The notes below the pieces were generated by a model. The model was given only the letters and a program-made list of their open reading frames with translations, was not told the origin of the DNA and searched no databases. This document shows, in pieces, positions 1 to 7,841 of a stretch of DNA of 64,000 nucleotides. This DNA comes from Opacimonas sp002292215 (GTDB taxonomy: Bacteria; Pseudomonadota; Gammaproteobacteria; Enterobacterales; Alteromonadaceae), in the NCBI GenBank assembly GCA_943846745.1, contig OX044360.1:2170001-2234000 (forward strand). The letters run 5' to 3'. The translations under genes and the position numbers were made by a program. Each line of letters starts with the position of its first letter. Position 1 is the first letter of the stretch.

Positions 1-728
1 TGGTCTATGCCACGGCATCGATTGCATTATTGTCGTTTATTGTATGGGCGCACCATATGTTTACAACAGGGATGCCGGTTGCTGCAGAGATGTTCTTTAT
101 GTTTGCGACTATGCTAATTTCGGTACCTACGGGCGTAAAAGTTTTCAACTGGGTGGCGACGATGTGGCGTGGTTCAATGACATTTGAAGTTCCAATGTTA
201 TTTGCAATCGCATTTGTTGTGTTATTTACCATTGGCGGTTTATCGGGACTAATGCTCGCAATTACGCCTGTTGATTTTCAATATCACGATACTTATTTTG
301 TTGTGGCTCATTTCCACTACGTATTAGTGACCGGTGCGATATTCTCAATCATGGCGGCGGCTTATTATTGGCTACCAAAATGGACCGGTGTGATGTATGA
401 CAACACATTGGCGAAGTGGCACTTCTGGGCATCGTTGGTGTCGGTGAATGTTTTATTCTTCCCAATGCATTTTGTGGGACTAGCTGGTATGCCACGTCGA
501 ATTCCTGATTATGCATTACAGTTTGCTGATTTTAATAAATGGATCAGCATCGGTGGATTTGCGTTTGGATTATCACAATTGATTTTCTTAGCGTTGTTAA
601 TTAAAGCGTGTCGCAAAAAAGGTGAGCCGGCGTCAGCCCAAGTATGGGAAGGTGCTGAGGGACTAGAATGGGAAATTCCATCGCCAGCCCCGTATCACAC
701 TTTTGAGACACCGCCGATAATTAAGTAA
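1..728 (+). CDS. ctaD: Cytochrome c oxidase subunit I, 3' part
   Basis: Catalytic subunit of the aa3-type cytochrome c oxidase in the inner membrane; it reduces O2 at a heme a3-CuB centre and pumps protons. The reading frame is open at the left edge (codons from base 3), so only the C-terminal ~242 residues are present. Seen: the paired CuB histidines in WAHHMF at the start, and the YHDTYFVVAHFHYV stretch that carries the heme a3 and heme a histidines. Several membrane helices follow, then a polar tail ending EWEIPSPAPYHTF, typical of proteobacterial CtaD. Downstream ctaG and ctaE are on the same strand with 32-bp and 11-bp gaps, so they are probably co-transcribed. Identification is secure; the N-terminus lies outside the window. 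Confidence 0.97.
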   Translation, partial: VYATASIALLSFIVWAHHMFTTGMPVAAEMFFMFATMLISVPTGVKVFNWVATMWRGSMTFEVPMLFAIAFVVLFTIGGLSGLMLAITPVDFQYHDTYFVVAHFHYVLVTGAIFSIMAAAYYWLPKWTGVMYDNTLAKWHFWASLVSVNVLFFPMHFVGLAGMPRRIPDYALQFADFNKWISIGGFAFGLSQLIFLALLIKACRKKGEPASAQVWEGAEGLEWEIPSPAPYHTFETPPIIK

Positions 729-760
729 TTGTACTAAACTCATAAACCTATAAGGCACGA

Positions 761-1339
761 ATGATGAACCAGTCAACATCGAGCAATCTGAATAATAAGC
801 TAGTGGTAAAACTAGTCGTGATTGTGTTTGGGATGTTTACGTTTGGGTTTGCGTTAGTGCCTTTGTACGATGTGTTTTGTGACATAACAGGTATTAATGG
901 CAAGACTAATGAGACTGCAATTGTTTATGAAGCAACTGATATAGACAGATCTCGTTTGGTTACGATTGAGTTTATAACCAAAACAACTACAGGTATGCCG
1001 TGGGCATTTGAAGCAAAAACTAAACGCATTCAAGTTCATCCTGGTGAACTTAATCAAGTTGAGTTTTATGTGAGAAATCCTGCATTTAGAGATATTGTTG
1101 GGCAGGCGATCCCTTCAGTATCACCTGGAACAGCTGCGTTATACTTAAATAAAACGGAGTGTTTTTGTTTTAATAACCAACCATTGCTAGCGGGTGAAGA
1201 AGCATTGATGCCAATGCAATTTTATGTCGATCCGCAAATACCTAAAGATGTCACGTATTTCACCGTTCAATATACTTTGTATGATGTCACTGCTGCGGCA
1301 CAAAAAGTCGCAGAAGCACAGGCTCAAGCATCAGAGTAA
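761..1339 (+). CDS. ctaG: Cytochrome c oxidase assembly protein CtaG/Cox11
   Basis: Membrane-anchored copper chaperone that delivers CuB to subunit I. The 192-residue length is normal for the family. One N-terminal membrane helix lies at about residues 13-37, followed by the conserved LYDVFC segment with Cys40 and a periplasmic immunoglobulin-like domain. The diagnostic CFCF copper-binding motif is at residues 134-137. It sits between ctaD and ctaE, the usual proteobacterial place. Two ATG codons are adjacent (761 and 764) and either may start translation. The C-terminal Ala/Gln/Glu-rich tail is poorly conserved in this family and carries no known function. Confidence 0.96.
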   Translation: MMNQSTSSNLNNKLVVKLVVIVFGMFTFGFALVPLYDVFCDITGINGKTNETAIVYEATDIDRSRLVTIEFITKTTTGMPWAFEAKTKRIQVHPGELNQVEFYVRNPAFRDIVGQAIPSVSPGTAALYLNKTECFCFNNQPLLAGEEALMPMQFYVDPQIPKDVTYFTVQYTLYDVTAAAQKVAEAQAQASE

Positions 1340-1350
1340 AGGAGGCCGTC

Positions 1351-2238
1351 ATGGCACAACAAGAAGTAAAAGAATATCAAAAGTATTACGTCCCAGAGCA
1401 AAGTATCTGGCCGATCATTGGCGCAGTAGCATTATTTTTAATTGCGGTAGGTGCCGGTACATTTACCGTAGAGGTATCAAAAGGGAAAGAAGGGCATGGT
1501 GAATGGATCTTACTCGCGGGTATCGCCACATTAATATTTATGGTGACAGGCTGGTTTAGAAATCAAATTCATGAGTCGATGTCAGGGTTGTACTCGGACC
1601 AACTGAGTCGTTCATATCGACAAGGTATGGCTTGGTTTATATTTTCTGAGGTCATGTTCTTTGCTGCTTTCTTTGGCGCATTATTTTATGCACGTACCAT
1701 TGCAATCCCGTGGTTAGGGGGAGCATCCAATAACGCAATGACTAATGAAGTATTATGGCCAGGATTCGAAGCCGTGTGGCCGCTACTACAAACTCCGGGT
1801 GGAACCGAATCGACTCAGATGGGTTGGTTTGGCTTACCCCTGATTAACACGCTATTACTGCTAACCTCTTCTGTCACTTGTCATTATGCGCATGTTGGTT
1901 TAGAGCAAGATAAACGCAAACAATTATCTTGGATGTTAGGCTTAACAATTATCTTGGGTTGTATCTTTTTGGCGCTTCAGGTTGAAGAATATATCCATGC
2001 GTATGAAATTGGTTTGACTCTTGATTCAGGGATGTATGGTAATACGTTCTTTATGTTGACTGGATTTCATGGCATGCATGTGACCTTAGGAACGGTAATA
2101 TTAATCGTATTGTGGTTCCGGATCCAAAAAGGACACTTTACGCCTGATAATCATTTCGCATTCCAAGCGGGCAGTTGGTACTGGCATTTTGTTGATGTGG
2201 TTTGGGTTATGTTATTTTTCTTTGTTTATATATTATAA
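1351..2238 (+). CDS. ctaE: Cytochrome c oxidase subunit III
   Basis: Third core subunit of the aa3 oxidase, an all-helical inner-membrane protein that stabilises subunit I. The 295 residues show the seven-helix pattern and family motifs, including SEVMFFAAFFGALFYAR, the GFHGMHVTLG stretch and the terminal WHFVDVVWVMLFFFVYIL-like end. A strong ribosome-binding site (AAAGGAGG, about 1337-1344) precedes the ATG. A clear hairpin plus T-run follows immediately (2249-2281), so the ctaD-ctaG-ctaE transcript probably ends here. Confidence 0.97.
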   Translation: MAQQEVKEYQKYYVPEQSIWPIIGAVALFLIAVGAGTFTVEVSKGKEGHGEWILLAGIATLIFMVTGWFRNQIHESMSGLYSDQLSRSYRQGMAWFIFSEVMFFAAFFGALFYARTIAIPWLGGASNNAMTNEVLWPGFEAVWPLLQTPGGTESTQMGWFGLPLINTLLLLTSSVTCHYAHVGLEQDKRKQLSWMLGLTIILGCIFLALQVEEYIHAYEIGLTLDSGMYGNTFFMLTGFHGMHVTLGTVILIVLWFRIQKGHFTPDNHFAFQAGSWYWHFVDVVWVMLFFFVYIL

Positions 2239-2248
2239 ACAAGTAACG

Positions 2249-2281
2249 AAAAACCAGCGTTAATTGTGCGCTGGTTTTTTG
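2249..2281 (+). terminator. Rho-independent terminator after ctaE
   Basis: An 11-bp inverted repeat (AAAAACCAGCG paired with CGCTGGTTTTT) with a 9-base loop, running into a T-tract, begins 10 bases after the ctaE stop. It ends just before the 3' end of the opposite-strand gene, so it separates two convergent transcripts. Confidence 0.85.
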
Positions 2282-2282
2282 T

Positions 2283-2492
2283 TTAATACGGTCTAGGATT
2301 CGCTTCAATCAGACCAGTGGCAACGCCAATGATAATCAACCCAATAATGATGGCAGATAACAGCACCCTACGCCCAATAAATTTAGACATATTAGTATCC
2401 GCTTTTCCGCTTCCAAGCATGACACGCATCGCTTGAAATAAACTAATGATCATAATAATTAATAAACTTCCGATAAGGATTTTAATGAGCAT
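2283..2492 (-). CDS. Small twin-helix membrane protein (DUF2909 family)
   Basis: A 69-residue protein with two hydrophobic helices (about residues 2-20 and 44-63) joined by a short polar loop containing KADTNMSKFIGRR. Length, topology and the loop fit the DUF2909 twin-transmembrane family, repeatedly found beside cytochrome oxidase assembly genes in gammaproteobacteria. Its role is unknown; the location suggests a link to oxidase assembly, which is inference. It is divergent from surf1 with only 38 bases between the two start codons, so their promoters must overlap. Confidence 0.8.
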   Translation of the reverse strand: MLIKILIGSLLIIMIISLFQAMRVMLGSGKADTNMSKFIGRRVLLSAIIIGLIIIGVATGLIEANPRPY

Positions 2493-2530
2493 AAGAGACC
2501 TTTATATTTACAATACAATAATGAATAACT

Positions 2531-3262
2531 ATGCCCCATCATAGCAATGTTTTGACTGTAATTTCACATTTAATTGTATTGAGTGTTGTCTCGATATTAT
2601 GTGTGTTAGGTACATGGCAAGTTTCCCGTTATCTGGATAAGCAAGAACGTATAGAGCAGATCAACCAGCGCAGCGAGCAGGGTATTATCGCTCATCAACG
2701 ACTCTCTCAGCTAGCTTTGGATGATGTGCGCGATGTTCAGATACGCATTGAACCTACTGCATCGAGTACTTCGTTGTTATGGCTAGATAATCAACAGCAT
2801 AATGGGCAGGTTGGATTTAAACTAATCGTACCGGTTAACACTAAGCAAGGCTGGTTATTGGTCAATCTAGGCTGGGTAGTAGGGCGTGTAGACCGTTTAG
2901 CGTTACCGATGATCCCACCTTTACACGAATTACAAGCGCCTCTGTCTGGAGCGATCAGTATTCCAGGTTTAAATAGTTTTATAACAGAAACTGCCAGCGC
3001 TGATGGAGTGTTTCCAAAAGTCATTCAACAAATAGAATTTACACGCATTAGCGAATTACTTGATTTGCCATTGTTGCCCTATATGCTTACAGTGACACAA
3101 CCGAGTGAATATTTTGTTCGCGAATGGCGACCAGTAGTGATGGAGCCAGCAAAACATATCGGTTATGCATTACAGTGGTATGGTTTAGCGATTGCAGCGA
3201 GTGTGATTTATCTTGTAGCACGTCGGCGTAAGGCACAGAACCTAAAAGAAAATCCCGAATAA
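2531..3262 (+). CDS. SURF1 family oxidase assembly protein
   Basis: Inner-membrane protein helping heme a insertion into subunit I. The 243 residues have the two-helix SURF1 layout: helix 1 at about 10-30 followed by the family motif LGTWQVSRYLDKQERI, a periplasmic domain with the conserved VNLGWV segment, and helix 2 near 212-230 preceded by HIGYALQWYGLA. All of these are SURF1 signatures. It starts a second same-strand run with the thioredoxin-like gene, ctaA, ctaB and SCO, matching heme A synthesis and insertion. No clear Shine-Dalgarno precedes the ATG. Confidence 0.93.
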   Translation: MPHHSNVLTVISHLIVLSVVSILCVLGTWQVSRYLDKQERIEQINQRSEQGIIAHQRLSQLALDDVRDVQIRIEPTASSTSLLWLDNQQHNGQVGFKLIVPVNTKQGWLLVNLGWVVGRVDRLALPMIPPLHELQAPLSGAISIPGLNSFITETASADGVFPKVIQQIEFTRISELLDLPLLPYMLTVTQPSEYFVREWRPVVMEPAKHIGYALQWYGLAIAASVIYLVARRRKAQNLKENPE

Positions 3263-3321
3263 TAAGCACGATATAAACATATAGTTATTCCCATATTCAG
3301 TTAAATACAAAGAGGTATCAA

Positions 3322-3915
3322 GTGGCAGAAAGGAAAAATAAAATAGCAATTATTGCGCTCGTCGTGGTGTTTGTCTTGCCCGTAATATTGGCTAAGGTTG
3401 CACTAGAAAATGAGTGGTTTAATAAAGCAGCCACTAATCGTGGTGAGTTATTGTCACCGCCGATTGATTTTGCACAAGACTTTGCCAAGCTTCCACCATT
3501 ATGGCGTTTAGTATACGTGCTACCAGAAAAATGTGATGCCACATGCCGTAATGCACTGTACGCGATGGGGCAAATTCATATTGCACTTGGGAAGCATATG
3601 GATCGCGTTGAGCCACTTATAATTACTACTGAAAACAGTGAATTAGCTGCATTGCAAGTGATACCTGTTACGACTGCAAATCATGACGAGATAGCCCTTG
3701 GTCAGCATAAAGAACTCAAAACGTTACAATTACCTAAAAAAAATGTAAATGAAATGTTTAAAAATATCTCGCCTAATGGTATTTTTATTGTAGATACATT
3801 GAACAACGGGATGTTAAAGCATCCGTTATACCCAGAAAAAGAACAAGCAGTACAGGCTAGTCGAGATATACTTTCGGATATCAAAAAACTGCTGAAATTA
3901 TCCAGAATAGGATGA
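3322..3915 (+). CDS. Membrane-anchored thioredoxin-like protein of the cox cluster
   Basis: A 197-residue protein starting at GTG, supported by AGAGG seven bases upstream (no ATG fits better). One N-terminal membrane helix (residues 8-24) is followed by a periplasmic domain. The stretch WRLVYVLPEKCDATC resembles the SCO/thioredoxin-fold start, with cysteines at 71 and 75 in a CxxxC spacing like that of SCO proteins. No obvious distal histidine equivalent to the SCO copper ligand was found. Position between surf1 and ctaA suggests a role in oxidase assembly or thiol redox control of CuA/CuB delivery; this is inference. Homologues occupying this slot are usually annotated as hypothetical. Confidence 0.8.
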   Translation: MAERKNKIAIIALVVVFVLPVILAKVALENEWFNKAATNRGELLSPPIDFAQDFAKLPPLWRLVYVLPEKCDATCRNALYAMGQIHIALGKHMDRVEPLIITTENSELAALQVIPVTTANHDEIALGQHKELKTLQLPKKNVNEMFKNISPNGIFIVDTLNNGMLKHPLYPEKEQAVQASRDILSDIKKLLKLSRIG

Positions 3916-3924
3916 AGTAAATAC

Positions 3925-4902
3925 ATGAAGAAATTGGTTTTAGCGAGCATTCTGTTAGCCCTTGTTGTGATAGTTCTAGGTGCCTATACCCGCTTAACAG
4001 ATGCCGGCTTAGGTTGTCCTGATTGGCCCGGTTGTTATGGTAAGTTAGGCGTGCCGATGACCGAGTTGACCATTGATGCAGCGAACGAAGCGTTTCCAGA
4101 TAGACCCGTTGAAGTAGAAAAAGCATGGAATGAAATGATCCATCGCTATTTCGCAAGTGCGCTCGGTTTGTGTATTTTAATTATTGCTTGCATAGCAGCG
4201 TTTAAACGTAAAGTCGGACAGCCGTTGAGACTCCCGATTTTATTATTATTTTTAGTCTGCTTTCAAGGTGCGCTTGGTATGTGGACGGTCACACTGAATT
4301 TACTTCCTGTTGTGGTGATGGGGCATTTATTAGGTGGCTTTACTGTAATATCATGTTTGTTTTTGTTGTATTTACGTATGACACCTTATCAATTACCAAT
4401 GGGTAATTCTACGATGCGTGATATGGCTAAATTTGCATTGTTGGGAATAATATTGCTCGTTGTACAAATTGCTCTTGGAGGCTGGACTTCGGCTAATTAT
4501 GCTTCGTTAGCCTGTACGGATTTACCAATTTGCCAAGGGGACTGGCAAGCTCGATTAGAATTTGTTGGCGCGTTTAGCGTTCCCGCCGCACAAAGTTATG
4601 AATTTGGCGTACATACTTATAATGAACGGATGACCATGCATATTCTTCATCGCTTTGGCGCCGTTATTGTGACGGGATATTTATTGTGGTTGGCTATCAG
4701 CCTGTATCGCCAAGCTAACTCTAAGATGGTACGTAAACTCAGTATTACGATAGCAGTAGTGCTGACAGCTCAAGTATTGTTGGGTATTAGTAATGTTGTA
4801 TATTCATTACCCCTTATCGTTGCGACGTTACATAACGCAGTCGCCGCTTGTCTTTTATTGGTCATGGTGATGACCACATATACCCTTTATCGTCGCGTCT
4901 AG
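3925..4902 (+). CDS. ctaA: Heme A synthase
   Basis: COX15/CtaA-type membrane enzyme that oxidises the C8 methyl of heme O to the formyl group of heme A. The 325 residues show eight predicted helices. The N-terminal motif GAYTRLTDAGLGCPDWPGCYG is diagnostic and includes the conserved cysteine pair. Candidate heme histidines lie in EMIHRYFAS, MGHLLGG, MHILHRFGA and ATLHNAVA. A second cysteine pair lies in ACTDLPICQG. It is followed after 9 bases by ctaB, which makes its substrate, so the two form a heme O-to-A module. Confidence 0.96.
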   Translation: MKKLVLASILLALVVIVLGAYTRLTDAGLGCPDWPGCYGKLGVPMTELTIDAANEAFPDRPVEVEKAWNEMIHRYFASALGLCILIIACIAAFKRKVGQPLRLPILLLFLVCFQGALGMWTVTLNLLPVVVMGHLLGGFTVISCLFLLYLRMTPYQLPMGNSTMRDMAKFALLGIILLVVQIALGGWTSANYASLACTDLPICQGDWQARLEFVGAFSVPAAQSYEFGVHTYNERMTMHILHRFGAVIVTGYLLWLAISLYRQANSKMVRKLSITIAVVLTAQVLLGISNVVYSLPLIVATLHNAVAACLLLVMVMTTYTLYRRV

Positions 4903-4911
4903 GAGATTAAC

Positions 4912-5838
4912 ATGCCCAATAGTGCCTCATTAGGTAAACTTGCTAACAAACGCTCAGCAAAGCAACAGCCTGCCGCGTGGCGTGATTATTATGAAATGAC
5001 TAAACCTAATGTAGTGCTATTATTATTACTGACAGCATTAGTGGGGATGTGTCTGGCGAGTGATACTTGGATCCCTGCACAAACCTTGATTGTGGGGTTA
5101 TTTGGGATTGGGGCTTTGTCTTCAGCCGCAGCAGTGGTTAATCATGTTGTGGATCATGAAATCGATAGTAAAATGGCGCGAACATTCAATCGTCCTGTTG
5201 CCAAAGGACGTGTAACTAGTAAGCAAGCGCTTACTTTTGCATTCATTTTAGGTGTTCTCGGCTTTGTTGCTTTAGATCTTTGGATCAATCAATTAACCGC
5301 AATTTTAACCTTAGCGGGTTTAGTCGGTTATGCCGGGATTTATACCTTATTTTTAAAACGAGCCACACCACAAAATATTGTGATTGGTGGGTTAGCAGGA
5401 GCAATTCCTCCATTATTGGGCTGGACAGCCGTAACCGGTGAGATCCACGCCTATCCATTATTACTAGTGCTGATTATCTTTACGTGGACACCGCCGCATT
5501 TTTGGGCATTGGCAATTCATCGTGAAAAAGACTACGCAAAAGCAAAAATACCCATGCTACCAGTCACACATGGTGTTGAATATACCAAAACGTTCGTCTT
5601 GTTATATACAGTATTGTTGTTCATAGTGTGTTTATTACCCTACCTTGCAGGGATGGCGGATCTAATTTATCTTGCAGGTTCTAGCGTATTAAATGCTGGC
5701 TTTTTGTATTACGCCTATAAACTTAAATATTCACCTGATGAACACACTGCGATGCAAACGTTCAGATTTTCCATTATTCATTTAATGGTGTTGTTTGTGG
5801 TGTTATTACTTGATCATTACATCCCTATTACGCTTTAA
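4912..5838 (+). CDS. ctaB: Protoheme IX farnesyltransferase (heme O synthase)
   Basis: UbiA-superfamily membrane prenyltransferase that converts heme B to heme O using farnesyl diphosphate. The 308 residues have the usual polytopic layout and the Asp-rich NHVVDHEIDSKMARTFNRP motif of the first active-site loop. The second conserved stretch, FTWTPPHFWALAIHREKDY, contains HFWALA, typical of CyoE/CtaB. An AGGAG Shine-Dalgarno lies just upstream of the ATG, at the end of ctaA. The alternative symbol is cyoE; the cox-cluster context favours ctaB. Confidence 0.96.
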   Translation: MPNSASLGKLANKRSAKQQPAAWRDYYEMTKPNVVLLLLLTALVGMCLASDTWIPAQTLIVGLFGIGALSSAAAVVNHVVDHEIDSKMARTFNRPVAKGRVTSKQALTFAFILGVLGFVALDLWINQLTAILTLAGLVGYAGIYTLFLKRATPQNIVIGGLAGAIPPLLGWTAVTGEIHAYPLLLVLIIFTWTPPHFWALAIHREKDYAKAKIPMLPVTHGVEYTKTFVLLYTVLLFIVCLLPYLAGMADLIYLAGSSVLNAGFLYYAYKLKYSPDEHTAMQTFRFSIIHLMVLFVVLLLDHYIPITL

Positions 5839-5874
5839 TAGTGACATAGGTTTAATTAAGTAGGGAATTACTGC

Positions 5875-6567
5875 GTGAGTATGTTGGTCAAAGTTATTAT
5901 TGCTGTTGCGTTTGTTATTGGGCTGGTAGTCAGTTATCAAATGAATAAATCGTCAGCATCCATGACATCGCACAAAGCGGTATCCTCATTGAGTGAAGCG
6001 CACCCATCAGGTACTGATTTTATGCAGTGGTATCCTATTGCTCGTAAAATTGTCGACTTCACACTCACTAATCATCACAATCAAGCGATGACAAATGCTG
6101 ATCTTACCGGACAATGGACGTTAGCGTTTGTTGGCTATACTTACTGTCCTGATATTTGTCCAACGACCTTAGCAGCACTGAATCAAGCCTATCCAAAAAT
6201 TATTGCTACAGCAGATCAGCAACCCATAAAAGTCTGGTTTTTATCGGTCGATCCTAAGCGCGATACGATTGAACGTTTAGCAGAGTATGTCGGCTTTTTT
6301 AATCCAGAGTTTATAGGTGCAACAGCAGAGCATAAACAACTGTATCCGTTGGTACGTAGTATGGGAATGATGTATTCGATGTCACAAAGCACTGATGATC
6401 CCAATTATCTGGTCGATCATTCTGGTTCAGTGGTGGTGATTAATCCTCTGGGGCAAGTCATCGGACGCTTTAAGCCTCAACATGCACCTGGACAAATCGC
6501 AATGAGTGACACTGCACAAATCATTGCCGATATGCCTAAAGTCATTGCCTATGGGCGTGCCGAATAA
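5875..6567 (+). CDS. SCO1/SenC family copper chaperone
   Basis: Periplasmic, membrane-tethered thioredoxin-fold protein that loads the CuA site of cytochrome c oxidase. The start may be GTG 5875 or ATG 5881, six bases later. One N-terminal helix (about residues 3-21) anchors it. The copper ligands are visible: CPDIC at residues 91-95 (CxxxC) and His182 in LVDHSGSVVV. It closes the same-strand run surf1-ctaA-ctaB-SCO. The next gene is convergent with only 19 bases between stops. Confidence 0.94.
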   Translation: MSMLVKVIIAVAFVIGLVVSYQMNKSSASMTSHKAVSSLSEAHPSGTDFMQWYPIARKIVDFTLTNHHNQAMTNADLTGQWTLAFVGYTYCPDICPTTLAALNQAYPKIIATADQQPIKVWFLSVDPKRDTIERLAEYVGFFNPEFIGATAEHKQLYPLVRSMGMMYSMSQSTDDPNYLVDHSGSVVVINPLGQVIGRFKPQHAPGQIAMSDTAQIIADMPKVIAYGRAE

Positions 6568-6586
6568 ACACGAAGGTAGTGTTAGT

Positions 6587-7699
6587 TTAATCAGGGAATA
6601 ACTGATTCTCATTCGCCTTAAAAAATGGTTGAGAGAACCAATAAAACCGCCCTTTTTGTGTCTTACTTGGGGCAGTACAATTCATGCGTGAACGCCCGAA
6701 AGGAAAACTCTCTGGTAAGCTGACCTCAACCAAATTTTCAATTATTTTCTTGTCTTGTAGATGCCCTTGGAAAAAGCAATTCATAGCGTTCATATTCAAA
6801 TCAGCAGCGGCAACGGTCAGTTTTAGTGTAGACGGAAAGCCCTCTTCACTAACAACGGGTGACTGAATATTGTTGTCGAGAACGGGCATCGCCAAGCTAT
6901 TTAATTTTACTTTTAAGGTGTTGATATTGGCGTATCGACCTGCTGCAGGGAACCGAGGTAGGGCACTAAAATTACTACCACTGAATACCGCACCTGAATG
7001 TTGTGCAAAACCGATATAACCTTGTTGTTCTAGGTGTTGCGCTAAAAACGTATCAAACTCGCCGTAAGGATAAGCAAGAAATTGCAACGAATAACCAAGT
7101 TGAGTTTCAATTAATTTCTCTGCTTGGTCGATATTGTACATGATTCGAGTTAACCACTGTGCGTCAGATTCTTTTTCTCCGTTGCGATATTCGCGGTTTA
7201 ATAAATGCAAATGGTCCAATGTATGATTTGCAAATCTGACGTTTTCTTGTGCCATCTGTTTAACTTCGTACCACGTCAGTTGATTGCGGTCTTTATCAAT
7301 CCGTTGTGGGTTAATAAAGATAGTGTAGGGAAAGTTATATTTTTGTAACAACGGATGGGCATTGAGTAAAATATTATCAAATCCATCATCAAACGTAATC
7401 GCCACGGCTTTATCCGGGAGTGAGTTCCCTGCTCGAAGAGCTTTGATAGCGTCAAACAGATCAACCACAGTATAATGGCGATATAAATATGCCAAATGTT
7501 CAGCAAATTTCTCTGGCGCGATAGAAGTCGAAGCTGGCGTTTTAGTCGACACATTGTGGTACTGTAAAATGACAAGGTTATCAAGCATTCCAGTAGGAAT
7601 TGATGTTTCTGTTTTAGCTGCAACATCTGGTTGTTTAGCCAGAGCTACATTCACACAGCAAACACAAAACAATAATAATAAAACAATACGACTAGACAT
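6587..7699 (-). CDS. Exported polysaccharide deacetylase (CE4)
   Basis: Secreted NodB-type deacetylase of about 370 residues acting on an N- or O-acetylated polysaccharide; the substrate cannot be told from sequence. The chosen ATG (7699) gives a clean signal peptide (SSRIVLLLLFCVCC...ALA); the frame extends to 7762 but this would put 21 polar or mixed residues before it. CE4 motif 1 is TFDDGFDN (Asp104, Asp105) and the zinc motif is NHTLDH (His159, His163). FLAYPYGEFD supplies the conserved YPYG segment. The C-terminal ~100 residues form an extra domain not recognised. It is a single gene between convergent SCO and divergent dinF. Confidence 0.88.
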   Translation of the reverse strand: MSSRIVLLLLFCVCCVNVALAKQPDVAAKTETSIPTGMLDNLVILQYHNVSTKTPASTSIAPEKFAEHLAYLYRHYTVVDLFDAIKALRAGNSLPDKAVAITFDDGFDNILLNAHPLLQKYNFPYTIFINPQRIDKDRNQLTWYEVKQMAQENVRFANHTLDHLHLLNREYRNGEKESDAQWLTRIMYNIDQAEKLIETQLGYSLQFLAYPYGEFDTFLAQHLEQQGYIGFAQHSGAVFSGSNFSALPRFPAAGRYANINTLKVKLNSLAMPVLDNNIQSPVVSEEGFPSTLKLTVAAADLNMNAMNCFFQGHLQDKKIIENLVEVSLPESFPFGRSRMNCTAPSKTQKGRFYWFSQPFFKANENQLFPD

Positions 7700-7841
7700 A
7701 ATTAATAGCGACCTGTACAAGAAAATTGATTGGATTATCATGCACCTAGAGTACGACAGCATAATTGTTAGATAGTATAAGTAAATTGCGGTAAAGTGCC
7801 AACTTAATCCGCCATTCTGTGTTAAGCATATAAGGTTATCT

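Noticed and set aside
7700..7762. Upstream extension of the polysaccharide deacetylase
   Set aside because: Would place a non-signal stretch before an excellent signal peptide; the start at 7699 is favoured.
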